From Paraburkholderia acidicola (GTDB lineage: Bacteria; Pseudomonadota; Gammaproteobacteria; Burkholderiales; Burkholderiaceae): a stretch of 64,000 bases of DNA. How positions within the stretch are numbered: position 1 is the first letter of the stretch; every line of letters begins with the position of its first letter. The notes under the pieces are model-generated. The model saw nothing but the letters and a program-made list of their open reading frames with translations, was not told the origin of the DNA and ran no database searches. Shown here piece by piece: positions 55,518-63,731 of this stretch. The translations under genes and the position numbers were made by a program. The stretch covers positions 310,001-374,000 of the forward strand of contig NZ_MTZV01000006.1 of NCBI RefSeq assembly GCF_002362315.1, written 5' to 3'.

Positions 55518-57986
55518 ATGAGTCTCGATCCGCGGGCGCGCCTCGGGCGTCCGGTTGGGCGCCGGTTCCTGTTCGAATGGGCGGGCATCGGCTGCTTCGG
55601 TCTCATCGTGATTCTGCTCGGCGCGCTGGGGCGCCTCACCACCGGCGTTGACCATCTGGTCTACGACCGACTGCTGGCCTTTCATCCGGTACCGGTGCTC
55701 GACAAGCTGGTCGTCGTCGAGATCGACAATGCGAGCATCGCGCAAATTGGCCGCTGGCCGTGGTCGCGTAACGTTCACGCGCAACTGCTGGTACGGCTCG
55801 CCCAGGCGCAACCGGCTGCCGTTGTCTACGACGTGCTCTTCACCGAGGCATCATCCGACGATAGTTCGTTTGCCCGCGCAATCGCCGCCAACCGGACCTA
55901 TCTGCCGGTGCTGCTGAGCCCGGAAGGGGCCGACGGCAAGCGCGATGTCGTCAAGCCGGTCGACCCGCTCGCGCAAGCTGCCGCGGGCCTTGGTCACATC
56001 AATCTCGAAGTAGACGGCGACGGAATTGTGCGCAGTGTCGCGCTGTTCGAAGGCGATGCGCGCTCGCACTGGCCGCAGCTCACGGTGCCGTTGTGGCGTG
56101 CGATTGCTGCAGGCAAGGTGCCGCTCACGCCGCCGTCGGGTGGCGCGTGGCATGTGCCCGGTGCGCAGTTCGACGGTAGTAGCGAGTCGCGCTTTCTCAT
56201 CCCTTTCAGTCCACTCGCCGAAAGCTATCGCAAGGTGTCGTTCGCCAGCGTGCTGAACGGCGAGGTGTCGCCCGACGTCCTGCGTGGGCACATCGTCCTG
56301 ATCGGCGCGACTGCATCGGGCCTCTACGATCGTTTTGCCACGCCGGTGTCGGGTGAGCTTGGTCTGCTGCCGGGTGTCTACATTCACGCAAACGTGCTCG
56401 ACGCACTGCTCACCGGTCGCACGATCGAGCCCACCCAGGGCTGGCAGGTCTTCATCGTCTCGCTGGTGCCGCTCGCGGTGCTGCTGGCCGGGTTCCTCGT
56501 GCTGTCGCCGTGGCGCTCGTTGCTGCTCACAGCCGGCCTGTGCGCGGCGATGATCGCAGGTAGCGCCGCGCTGCTATACGGCGCGCGGATCTGGATGTCG
56601 CCGATGCCGGCGATCGTCGGATTGATCGCGGTCTACCCGATCTGGAACTGGCGCCGGCTCGAAATGACGATGTCGTATCTGCGCAGGGAACTGCAGCATC
56701 TTGCCGAAGAACCCTATCTGTTGCCCGGTGCGCCGCGCCAGCGTGCCGATTTCGGCGGCGATGCGCTCGAAAAAAATATGGCGCTGATGGCGCAGGCAGC
56801 GCAGCGCGTGCAGGACATGAAGCGCTTCGTGTGGGACAGTCTCGACAGCGTGCCTGAACCGATTCTCGTGAGCGACGTTCACGGCGTGGTGCTGATCGCG
56901 AACCAGGCGGCGAAGGCGCACTTCGCGCGGCTCGGCGCACCGACACCGGAAGGTAAACCGATCCGCGAAGTGTTCGGTGATCTGACGTACGTGAAATCGA
57001 TCGATGAGAACCCGGACGCCGACGGTTTTGCGCGCACGCACTGGCCCGCGGTGCTTGATCCGGCGCGCTCGGAGTTCGCGGCGCTGATGGAGCGGGGCAT
57101 CGAAGTGCAGGATCGCGACGCGCGCGATCATCTGCTGCGCTATGCGAAGTGCGCGAATGCGCAAGGCGAGGCGACCGGGTGGATCGCGGGTCTCGTCGAT
57201 GTGACTGCGCTGCATGAGGCCGAGCGGCATCGCGAAGATGCTTTGCGGCTGTTGTCGCACGACATGCGCTCGCCGCAGGCGTCGATTCTCGCGCTGGTCG
57301 AGATCGAGCGCTCGCGTATCGAATCGGGTCGCATGCACGAGCTGCTCGAACGGATCGAACGCTATGCGCAGCGCGCGCTGACGCTGGCCGACGACTTCGT
57401 TCAACTGGCCCGCGCGGAATCGCAGACCTATGTGCTGGAGCCGGTCAATTTCGCCGAACTACTGATCGATGCCAGCGACGAGGTCTGGCCGCAGGCCCAT
57501 GCGAAGCAGATTCGTCTCGAAACACCGCTGCCTGGCGCAGATGCCGACGCAGGCGATAACGGCGACGCTGCAACCGCCAGCGAAGACGACACCTACTGGA
57601 TCTGCGCGGACCGCTCGCTGATCACGCGTGCGCTCGTCAACATCCTGAACAACGCGGTCAAATATAGCCCGCCCGACACGCGCATCGTCTGTACGATTGC
57701 GCGCGTCCAGGGCACGCCGGCCCATGTGCAATGTACGATTCGGGACGAGGGCTACGGCATTCCGACCGAGCAGCAGGCGAAACTGTTCGAACGTTTCCGG
57801 CGTTTTCACGAGTCGGAGCGACCCGAAGTGGGCGGCGCCGGGCTCGGCATGGCGTTCGTCAAGACCGTGGTGACGCGGCATGGCGGCGACGTCCACGTCG
57901 ACAGCGAACCGGGCAAGGGCACGGCGTTCACGGTGTCGTTGCCGGCACTCGACGAAACCGCCGCACAGCCGTTCGAGGTGGACTGA
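55518..57986 (+). CDS. CHASE2-domain sensor histidine kinase
   Basis: An 822-residue kinase. An N-terminal span (about 20-42) is followed by the extracytoplasmic CHASE2 domain (about 45-310; VVVEIDNASIAQIGRWPWSR, then GHIVLIGATASGLYDRFATP), and then three closely spaced spans (about 315-390), as is standard for CHASE2 proteins. A PAS-like region (about 440-560) precedes HisKA with H581 (LLSHDMRSPQ) and the HATPase (NNAVKYS, DEGYGIP, GGAGLGMAF). GGAGG seven bases upstream fixes the ATG. It should phosphorylate the OmpR-type regulator of this operon. Confidence 0.93.
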   Translation: MSLDPRARLGRPVGRRFLFEWAGIGCFGLIVILLGALGRLTTGVDHLVYDRLLAFHPVPVLDKLVVVEIDNASIAQIGRWPWSRNVHAQLLVRLAQAQPAAVVYDVLFTEASSDDSSFARAIAANRTYLPVLLSPEGADGKRDVVKPVDPLAQAAAGLGHINLEVDGDGIVRSVALFEGDARSHWPQLTVPLWRAIAAGKVPLTPPSGGAWHVPGAQFDGSSESRFLIPFSPLAESYRKVSFASVLNGEVSPDVLRGHIVLIGATASGLYDRFATPVSGELGLLPGVYIHANVLDALLTGRTIEPTQGWQVFIVSLVPLAVLLAGFLVLSPWRSLLLTAGLCAAMIAGSAALLYGARIWMSPMPAIVGLIAVYPIWNWRRLEMTMSYLRRELQHLAEEPYLLPGAPRQRADFGGDALEKNMALMAQAAQRVQDMKRFVWDSLDSVPEPILVSDVHGVVLIANQAAKAHFARLGAPTPEGKPIREVFGDLTYVKSIDENPDADGFARTHWPAVLDPARSEFAALMERGIEVQDRDARDHLLRYAKCANAQGEATGWIAGLVDVTALHEAERHREDALRLLSHDMRSPQASILALVEIERSRIESGRMHELLERIERYAQRALTLADDFVQLARAESQTYVLEPVNFAELLIDASDEVWPQAHAKQIRLETPLPGADADAGDNGDAATASEDDTYWICADRSLITRALVNILNNAVKYSPPDTRIVCTIARVQGTPAHVQCTIRDEGYGIPTEQQAKLFERFRRFHESERPEVGGAGLGMAFVKTVVTRHGGDVHVDSEPGKGTAFTVSLPALDETAAQPFEVD

Positions 57987-58032
57987 TGAACACGGACACA
58001 GGTACGGACCGCACTCTTATCGGAGCATGAAC

Positions 58033-58659
58033 ATGATGAAACTGAGGTCGATCTGCACCGCGCTCGCTGCGGCGAGTTGCGCGGTAGCGCTGGCGGGATG
58101 CGCCGGCGTGAAGACCGACGTGCATGCGTCGGCGCCGGCGGCTCCGCTGCAAGGCAAGACCTATACGGTCACGCGTCTGCCGTCGCAGGATTCGAATCCT
58201 GCCTATGCGCAGTACGAGACGCTTGTACAGAGCGAGCTTGCAAAGTATGGCTTCAGCGCAGCAAACGATGGTCACACGCGCTATCTGCTTTCGCTAGCTT
58301 ATGAAACGCGTCCGGCGACGGTCGGTGTTGCGACGGGGGACTGCGCAGCAGCAGCGAGCGCCGCCACTGCGGACTGCCGCAACGCGGGCGAAACCTCCGC
58401 GTCTTTCTTCGGCCGTCGCGCGTATCGCCATACGCTGACGCTGCGCTTCCTGGAACGTGCTTCCGGCGAGGAGGCTTACAAGGTCAGCGCGACGAGCCGC
58501 GATCACGACGCCGACCCGCTGCATGCGATTCCGTATCTGGTGAAAAGTGCGCTCGCGCAGTTTCCGTACTCAGGGCATACGGACTGGCAGGTGAAGCTGC
58601 AAGCGAAGGACGAGACCAGTGCGCCGGATGTCGTATCGGTTAAACCGGTCGTGCCCTGA
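58033..58659 (+). CDS. DUF4136-like lipoprotein
   Basis: A 208-residue lipoprotein. The signal peptide has the lipobox VALAGC. The mature part (KTYTVTRLPSQDSNPAYAQY, then YLLSLAYETRPATV) resembles DUF4136 outer-membrane-associated proteins of unknown role. GGAG at 58022-58025 is seven bases from the ATG at 58033, favoured over 58027 and 58036. Last gene of the two-component operon, 46 bases after the kinase, it may be a target or accessory of the envelope-sensing system. Confidence 0.78.
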   Translation: MMKLRSICTALAAASCAVALAGCAGVKTDVHASAPAAPLQGKTYTVTRLPSQDSNPAYAQYETLVQSELAKYGFSAANDGHTRYLLSLAYETRPATVGVATGDCAAAASAATADCRNAGETSASFFGRRAYRHTLTLRFLERASGEEAYKVSATSRDHDADPLHAIPYLVKSALAQFPYSGHTDWQVKLQAKDETSAPDVVSVKPVVP

Positions 58660-58724
58660 TCCGGTTCCTGTGTGAGTGGTTCTTGCGGTGCGGGGACCAT
58701 GCACTCGTGCATCGTGAACGTGCC

Positions 58725-59384
58725 CTAGCTCGACGACGGTTCGTCCTCAGGCCAGCCGTTCTCAAACACACAGCCAGTAAGGGGCATACGCGTCGCCCAA
58801 CCTTCCTTTTCGAGCATCGGTTCGTCGTAGAACTGCGCGACATGACCGATGCACAGGATCGCCACCGGCCTGGCGCCGGCGGGCATATGCAGCAGCGCGG
58901 CGACTTCGTCGACGTCGAAGATCGACACCCAGCCCAACCCCAACCCCTCCGCGCGCGCGGCGAGCCACATGTTCTGGATCGCGCATGCCACCGATGCCAG
59001 ATCCATCTCCGGCAGCGTGCGTCGTCCGAACACATGCTTCTCGCGACCGTCCATCAATCCGACGACCAGCAACTCGGCGCAGTCGAGCATGCCCTCGACC
59101 TTCAGCTTCATGAACTCGTCGCGCCGTTTGCCGAGCGCATCGGCGGTTTTCACGCGTTCGCGTTCGACCGTGGCGTGCAGCGCGTGACGCAGTGCGTCAT
59201 CGGTAACGCGCGTGATGCGCCACGGCTGCATGTAGCCGACGCTCGGTGCATGGTGTGCAGCATCGAGCAGGCGTTGCAGTGTGGCCGGATCGACCGGATC
59301 GCGCACGAAATGGCGCATGTCGCGCCGCTCATAGATCGCGCGATAGACGGCTGCGCGTTCGCTGTCGTTAAAGGGTTGCGCCAT
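58725..59384 (-). CDS. bluB: 5,6-dimethylbenzimidazole synthase BluB
   Basis: A 219-residue nitroreductase-fold flavoenzyme that fragments FMNH2 with oxygen to give the lower ligand of vitamin B12. BluB features are present: the N-terminal ERRDMRHFVRDPVD, APSVGYMQPW, and the conserved GWVSIFDVDEVAALLHMP. It overlaps the end of cobB by 17 bases on the same strand and is the last gene of the minus-strand cobalamin operon. Confidence 0.94.
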   Translation of the reverse strand: MAQPFNDSERAAVYRAIYERRDMRHFVRDPVDPATLQRLLDAAHHAPSVGYMQPWRITRVTDDALRHALHATVERERVKTADALGKRRDEFMKLKVEGMLDCAELLVVGLMDGREKHVFGRRTLPEMDLASVACAIQNMWLAARAEGLGLGWVSIFDVDEVAALLHMPAGARPVAILCIGHVAQFYDEPMLEKEGWATRMPLTGCVFENGWPEDEPSSS

Positions 59385-60687
59385 GGAACAGGGCGGCCGT
59401 GAAAGCCGGATTGGACGGCCAGTAGCCGTGCATATAGGTCGCGACGATCGAACCCGAGCGGTACACGGACTCGCCGCCCGCAGCCGGCCCCGCGGCGTGC
59501 GGCCGGGTGGCGGTCAGTACGGGATCGAGTGGGGTGGTCATCTGCGTATAGTGGAACGTATGGCCTCTCAGTGTGCCGTGTCGCCCGTTCAGCTGCTGCA
59601 TGCCGAGCGCCGCGAGTCGCGCCTGCATCGTTGCGTGGCCGGGTAGCAGGCCGAGCATCGGTGTCTGCGTACCGTCGATATCCGTCAGGCTGTCGAGCAG
59701 GTACAGCATACCGCCGCATTCCGCGACGATGGTCTTTTTCGCTGCTGCATGTGCGTGAATCGAAGCTGCCGTGCGAGTGCTGCGTGCGAGCGTGGCGGCG
59801 TGCAGCTCCGGGTAACCACCTGGCAGGTAGAGCGCGTGAGCATCGATTGGGACGGCTTCGTCGGCGAGCGGCGAGAAGAACGCGATCGTGGCACCCAGCG
59901 TTTCGAGTAGCGCGAGATTCGCCGGATAGATGAAGGAGAACGCGGCATCGCGTGCGATGGCAATCCGCATTCCGTCGAGCAGGCGCGGCAGCGGGGCGTT
60001 TTCATGCACACCGGATGCGGACGTGAAACCGACGGTGGGCGGCAGCGCGGCAAGCGCAGTTGCGGCGAGCGCATCCGCTACGCGATCGAGCCGCGCGTCG
60101 AGATCGTCGATTTCGTCGGCTTGCCGCAAGCCCAGGTGGCGGTCGGGGAGTTCGATGGCGGCATCGCTCGCCATGTGGCCGGTCCACGCGATGTCCGGCG
60201 GCAAGGCTTCCTGCAACAGTTGCGCATGACGCGCCGAGCCCACGCGGTTGGCGAACACGCCATGAAACGGCACCTGCGGATGAAACTTCACGAGTCCGAA
60301 GGCGATCGCGCCGAACGTCTGCGCCATCGCTTTCGCCGAAATAACCGCGACGACCGGTACGCCGAACGTCGTGGCGAGATCGGCACTGCTCGGCGTGCCG
60401 TCGAAAAGACCCATCACGCCTTCAATCAAGATCAGATCGACCTGCGTCGCGGCCTCGGCAAGCAGATCGCGGCACGCGTCTTCACCGACCATCCACAGAT
60501 CGAGCGATTCGACGGGCGCGCCACTTGCCCGCTCGAGGATAGTCGGGTCGAGAAAGTCAGGTCCGGTCTTGAAGACGCGCACCCGCCGTCCCCGCCGCCG
60601 ATGGTAACGGGCAAGCCCCGCGGTGATCGTCGTCTTGCCCTGACCCGACGCAGGCGCGCTGATGAACAACGCAGGACATGCCGGCAT
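59368..60687 (-). CDS. cobB: cobyrinate a,c-diamide synthase CobB/CbiA
   Basis: A 439-residue amidotransferase acting on (hydrogeno)byrinic acid a,c carboxylates. The N-terminal ATP-binding domain has the P-loop PASGQGKTT and GVMGLFDG. The C-terminal class I glutaminase domain has the Cys nucleophile in VAECGGMLYL and the late His in YMHGYW. The frame continues upstream through the cobO region, but the ATG at 60687, three bases after the cobO stop, gives the correct N-terminus MPACPALFISAPASG. Confidence 0.95.
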   Translation of the reverse strand: MPACPALFISAPASGQGKTTITAGLARYHRRRGRRVRVFKTGPDFLDPTILERASGAPVESLDLWMVGEDACRDLLAEAATQVDLILIEGVMGLFDGTPSSADLATTFGVPVVAVISAKAMAQTFGAIAFGLVKFHPQVPFHGVFANRVGSARHAQLLQEALPPDIAWTGHMASDAAIELPDRHLGLRQADEIDDLDARLDRVADALAATALAALPPTVGFTSASGVHENAPLPRLLDGMRIAIARDAAFSFIYPANLALLETLGATIAFFSPLADEAVPIDAHALYLPGGYPELHAATLARSTRTAASIHAHAAAKKTIVAECGGMLYLLDSLTDIDGTQTPMLGLLPGHATMQARLAALGMQQLNGRHGTLRGHTFHYTQMTTPLDPVLTATRPHAAGPAAGGESVYRSGSIVATYMHGYWPSNPAFTAALFHGATL

Positions 60688-60689
60688 CG

Positions 60690-61292
60690 TCAGAACTCCA
60701 CGCCGCGTTGTGCCTTTACATGCTGCTCGCGATACGGATGCTTGACGAGGCGCATTTCGGTGACGAGATCGGCGGCTTCGATCAGCGCATCGGGTGCGTG
60801 GCGGCCGGTCACGACGACGTGCAGCGCCGCGGGCCGGGCGTTTAACACGGCGAGCACTTCGTCGAGCGGCAGGTATTCGTATTTCAGCACCGTGTTGAGT
60901 TCGTCGAGGATCACCATCTGGTAGTCGCCGCTGTCGATCATGCGGCGCGCCTCGTCCCAGCCTTTGCGCGCGGTGGCGATGTCGGCGTCGCGATCCTGCG
61001 TGTTCCACGTATAACCGTCGCCCATCGTGACGAAATCGCAGTGCGCCTGGGCGCCGAGAAAATCGCGCTCCGAGGTATGCAACGCACCCTTGATGAACTG
61101 CACGACGCCGAGCCGCATGCCGTGGCCGAGTATGCGCACGGCCATGCCGAACGCGGCCGTGCTCTTGCCTTTGCCGTTGCCCGTGTTGACGATCAGCAGG
61201 CCCTTTTCGACGGTGGCCGTGGACTGCTTCTTTTCGTGTCCTTCGCGACGCCGTTGCGTCATGCGTTGATGCGATTCGGGATCGGTTTTCAT
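60690..61292 (-). CDS. cobO: cob(I)yrinic acid a,c-diamide adenosyltransferase CobO
   Basis: A 200-residue ATP:corrinoid adenosyltransferase (CobA/CobO type). The P-loop is TGNGKGKS at 37-44. MGDGYTWNTQDRD and ILDELNTVLKYEYL are family blocks, and the C-terminus VKAQRGVEF is typical. It attaches the adenosyl group to cobalt. Its start overlaps the cobE stop (ATGA). It is followed by cobB after two bases. Confidence 0.96.
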   Translation of the reverse strand: MKTDPESHQRMTQRRREGHEKKQSTATVEKGLLIVNTGNGKGKSTAAFGMAVRILGHGMRLGVVQFIKGALHTSERDFLGAQAHCDFVTMGDGYTWNTQDRDADIATARKGWDEARRMIDSGDYQMVILDELNTVLKYEYLPLDEVLAVLNARPAALHVVVTGRHAPDALIEAADLVTEMRLVKHPYREQHVKAQRGVEF

Positions 61293-61714
61293 CGGTCGAG
61301 GTCCTGGTCGGTGGAAGGGGATGGAGTGGAGCTAATGATTGGGTCGGCAACGAGCGCGACGGTGACGCCGTTATGCACCGTCTTGCCGACGATCAACTGG
61401 CCATAAGGTGCCGCGAGCCGCGCGCAGGGTTCGCACACACCGTCGATGCCTAGATGCGCTCGCACAGTGGTTGAGCGCATATGCGGCGCAAGCGGTACGG
61501 CAGCGATCTGCGTGGATGTGAAAAGGCGCAACGGCAAAGCATGACGTGCGCAAAATTCGAGCAGGCCGGGTTCGTTCGCTTTCGTCTCGACGGTGGCGAT
61601 TTCCCGGATCTCGGCGAGCGAGCGCGTACCGAGCACGGCATGCAGCGCGGCATCGATCTGATCCGCCGACACATTGCGTCGACAGCCGATGCCGGCGATC
61701 AGAGTCTTCGTCAT
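61289..61714 (-). CDS. cobE: cobalamin biosynthesis protein CobE (CbiG C-terminal domain)
   Basis: A 141-residue CobE/GbiG-C protein. The start LIAGIGCRRNVSADQIDAAL and the later ATVETKANEPGLLEFC match the small domain that in anaerobic pathways is fused to CbiG. First gene of the cobE-cobO-cobB-bluB operon. It is preceded by a 5' leader with a cobalamin riboswitch ending about 150 bases upstream. No clear ribosome site precedes the ATG, which may let the leader structure control translation. Confidence 0.88.
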   Translation of the reverse strand: MTKTLIAGIGCRRNVSADQIDAALHAVLGTRSLAEIREIATVETKANEPGLLEFCARHALPLRLFTSTQIAAVPLAPHMRSTTVRAHLGIDGVCEPCARLAAPYGQLIVGKTVHNGVTVALVADPIISSTPSPSTDQDLDR

Positions 61715-61863
61715 GGATGGATTTCGGATCGGGCGATGTGTGTCGGCAGAGCTCGACAGCGCAATAGCGATCGCTTGTTATCTTGGCGCCGTGTGTCTGT
61801 CCCCCGCAGACCCAGCGTTCGGCGCCGTCCTCGTCGCGTTCGACGTGGACGTACGCCCCCTCG

Positions 61864-62046
61864 TCTGGCCGGTATCCGGGCTGGCGGCCTCATGTCGTTG
61901 CCTTCCCATCCGCGCGGCGGACAGTGGCTTCGAACGACAGGTGCGGCTCAAAGGCCGCGGGCCGTTTACCGTTGCGGGGACAGCACAGGTTGAGCGCAAT
62001 GCGCGCTTTCTGTTTCCCGTTTAACTGCACGCGCGAGCGCGCGTGC
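61864..62046 (-). ncRNA. cobalamin riboswitch, minus strand (cobE operon leader)
   Basis: Read on the minus strand: a GC hairpin at 62046-62027, then GCAGTTAAACGGGAAACAG (62028-62010), the conserved core CCTGTGCTGTCCCCGCAACGG (61989-61969), GCCACTG, GGGAAGGC, and the B12-box-like AGCCCGGATACCGGCC (61882-61867). These are the hallmark blocks of the cobalamin riboswitch family. It should lower cobE-cobO-cobB-bluB expression when B12 is plentiful. Confidence 0.9.
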
Positions 62047-62105
62047 GGGCACCAAACGAGCGCATACGATATCACAGGGTGCGCGTGTTACACGGGGCGC
62101 ATTCC

Positions 62106-62134
62106 TTGACGCAGCAAGGCCGGCGGCCTACACT
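62106..62134 (+). promoter_or_regulatory. sigma-70 promoter of the cobW-cobN transcript
   Basis: TTGACG (62106-62111), a 17-base spacer and TACACT (62129-62134). Transcription near 62141 would start just before the plus-strand riboswitch. Confidence 0.65.
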
Positions 62135-62153
62135 CGCACGCACTCTGGTGCTC

Positions 62154-62383
62154 GCGTGCGCGCCTCCCGCGCACGCAGTTAAACGGGAAACAGGGCGTCC
62201 TCCCACCGCGGAACGGACCAACCTGTGCTGCCCCCGCAACGGTAAGCGAAAGCAGCGCGCAAGCGCTGCAAGACCGGCTTCGCTGCATGCACATCAACCC
62301 TGCATGCAATCGACCACTGCGCGACATGAGCGTCGCGTGGGAAGGTGAAGCGGTTCATTCGTTAGCCCGGATACCGGCCAGAC
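62154..62383 (+). ncRNA. cobalamin riboswitch, plus strand (cobW-cobN leader)
   Basis: A GC hairpin (62154-62176) leads into GCAGTTAAACGGGAAACAG (62175-62193), then CTGTGCTGCCCCCGCAACGG (62223-62242), CCACTG, GTGGGAAGGTG, and the B12-box-like AGCCCGGATACCGGCC (62364-62379). The domain order is that of the cobalamin riboswitch. A 240-base stretch separates it from cobW and should hold the expression platform. It faces away from the minus-strand copy. Confidence 0.9.
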
Positions 62384-62621
62384 AAAATGGGTTCGCGCCG
62401 CGGGGATGCGGCGTGTCGTCCACGATTTCCTTGTGTTTCCATTAGCGCCGGACTCTGCGTCATCGTCCCCGCGTTTCGTCTTCTACTCGCCTGTCACGGC
62501 GGCGTTCTGTCATATGGACGAGCAGTTGAACGACGTATCGCGAAGCACGTAGCGGAGCCCTCCGGTGGCGTGGACACACGCGGGTTGTCGGCGAATCCCT
62601 CACCGCCACCACGGAGCAGCG

Positions 62622-63725
62622 ATGCAGACACAGATGCGCAAGATTCCCGCCACGATCGTCACGGGCTTTCTCGGTAGCGGCAAGACGACACTGCTGCGAC
62701 ACATTCTTCAACATGCAGGCGGCCTGCGCATTGCGGTGATCGTCAACGAGTTCGGCGAACTCGGCATTGACGGCGAGATTCTCAGGGGCTGCGGTATCGG
62801 TTGCGATGAGGACGGGCGCGAAACGGGGGGCCAGGTCTACGAGCTGGCGAACGGATGCCTGTGCTGTACGGTGCAGGAAGAATTTTTCCCGGTCATGGAG
62901 CAGCTTCTCGAACGGCGCGAGCAGATCGATCATGTGCTGATCGAAACCTCAGGGCTCGCGTTGCCGAAACCGCTCGTGCAGGCGTTCAACTGGCCGACGA
63001 TCAAGAACAACTTCACGGTAGACGCCGTCGTCACCGTGGTTGATGGACCCGCTGCCGCGAGCGGTCAGTTCGCGGACAACCCCGTCGCCGTCGACGCACA
63101 ACGCAAGGCCGATCCGAATCTCGACCATGAATCGCCGCTGCACGAACTGTTCGAAGACCAGCTTGCTTCCGCCGATCTGGTGATTCTCAACAAGACCGAT
63201 CTGCTCGACGACGCGCAGCAGGCCGCTGTCGAAGCACTGATCCGTGAGGAGATTCCACCGCAGGTGAAGGTCGTCCGCGCGCAGAACGGTCAGCTCGACC
63301 TGCATGCGTTGCTCGGGCTCGAAGCGGCGTCGGAAACCACGATTCATCTGCGGCACGATCATCATGGTTCTGCAGACGATCCCGATCATCACCACGACGA
63401 CTTCGATTCGGTGGTGGTCGAATGTACGGCGCTATCGCATGAGGCGACGATCGCCGCGTTGCAGCGGCTTGTCGAAACACACACCATCTATCGTGTGAAA
63501 GGTTTCGCGGCGCTGCCTGGCGCACCGATGCGGCTCGTCGTGCAGGGTGTGGGGCGCCGCTTCGACAGTTACTTCGATCGGCGCTGGTGCGCGGACGAAC
63601 AAGCGAACGAGTCGCAGAAGAGCCGCTTCGTGCTGATCGGCGAAGATCTCGACCAGGTCGCACTGCAACGTGCGTTCGATGCTGCGCTGAACCCCGCGGT
63701 AAACGCGGAAGCACAGCGGGCCTGA
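62622..63725 (+). CDS. cobW: CobW GTPase, cobalt-delivery metallochaperone
   Basis: A 367-residue G3E-family GTPase. The P-loop is GFLGSGKTT, the metal site is GCLCCTVQ, the base-specificity motif is LNKTDLL, and a His/Asp-rich loop (HDHHGSADDPDHHHDDF) at about 246-262 suits cobalt binding. The CobW C-terminal domain follows (YRVKGFAALPGAP). GGAG at 62613-62616 is five bases before the ATG at 62622. It supplies cobalt for insertion by the CobN chelatase encoded six bases downstream. Confidence 0.95.
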   Translation: MQTQMRKIPATIVTGFLGSGKTTLLRHILQHAGGLRIAVIVNEFGELGIDGEILRGCGIGCDEDGRETGGQVYELANGCLCCTVQEEFFPVMEQLLERREQIDHVLIETSGLALPKPLVQAFNWPTIKNNFTVDAVVTVVDGPAAASGQFADNPVAVDAQRKADPNLDHESPLHELFEDQLASADLVILNKTDLLDDAQQAAVEALIREEIPPQVKVVRAQNGQLDLHALLGLEAASETTIHLRHDHHGSADDPDHHHDDFDSVVVECTALSHEATIAALQRLVETHTIYRVKGFAALPGAPMRLVVQGVGRRFDSYFDRRWCADEQANESQKSRFVLIGEDLDQVALQRAFDAALNPAVNAEAQRA

Positions 63726-63731
63726 CGCGCC

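Noticed and set aside
60688-61350. Extension of the cobB frame upstream through cobO, suggesting a fusion protein
   Set aside because: The extension is antiparallel in sense only to reading frame, Arg/Gln-rich, and overlaps cobO in another frame; CobB family sequence begins at the ATG at 60687.
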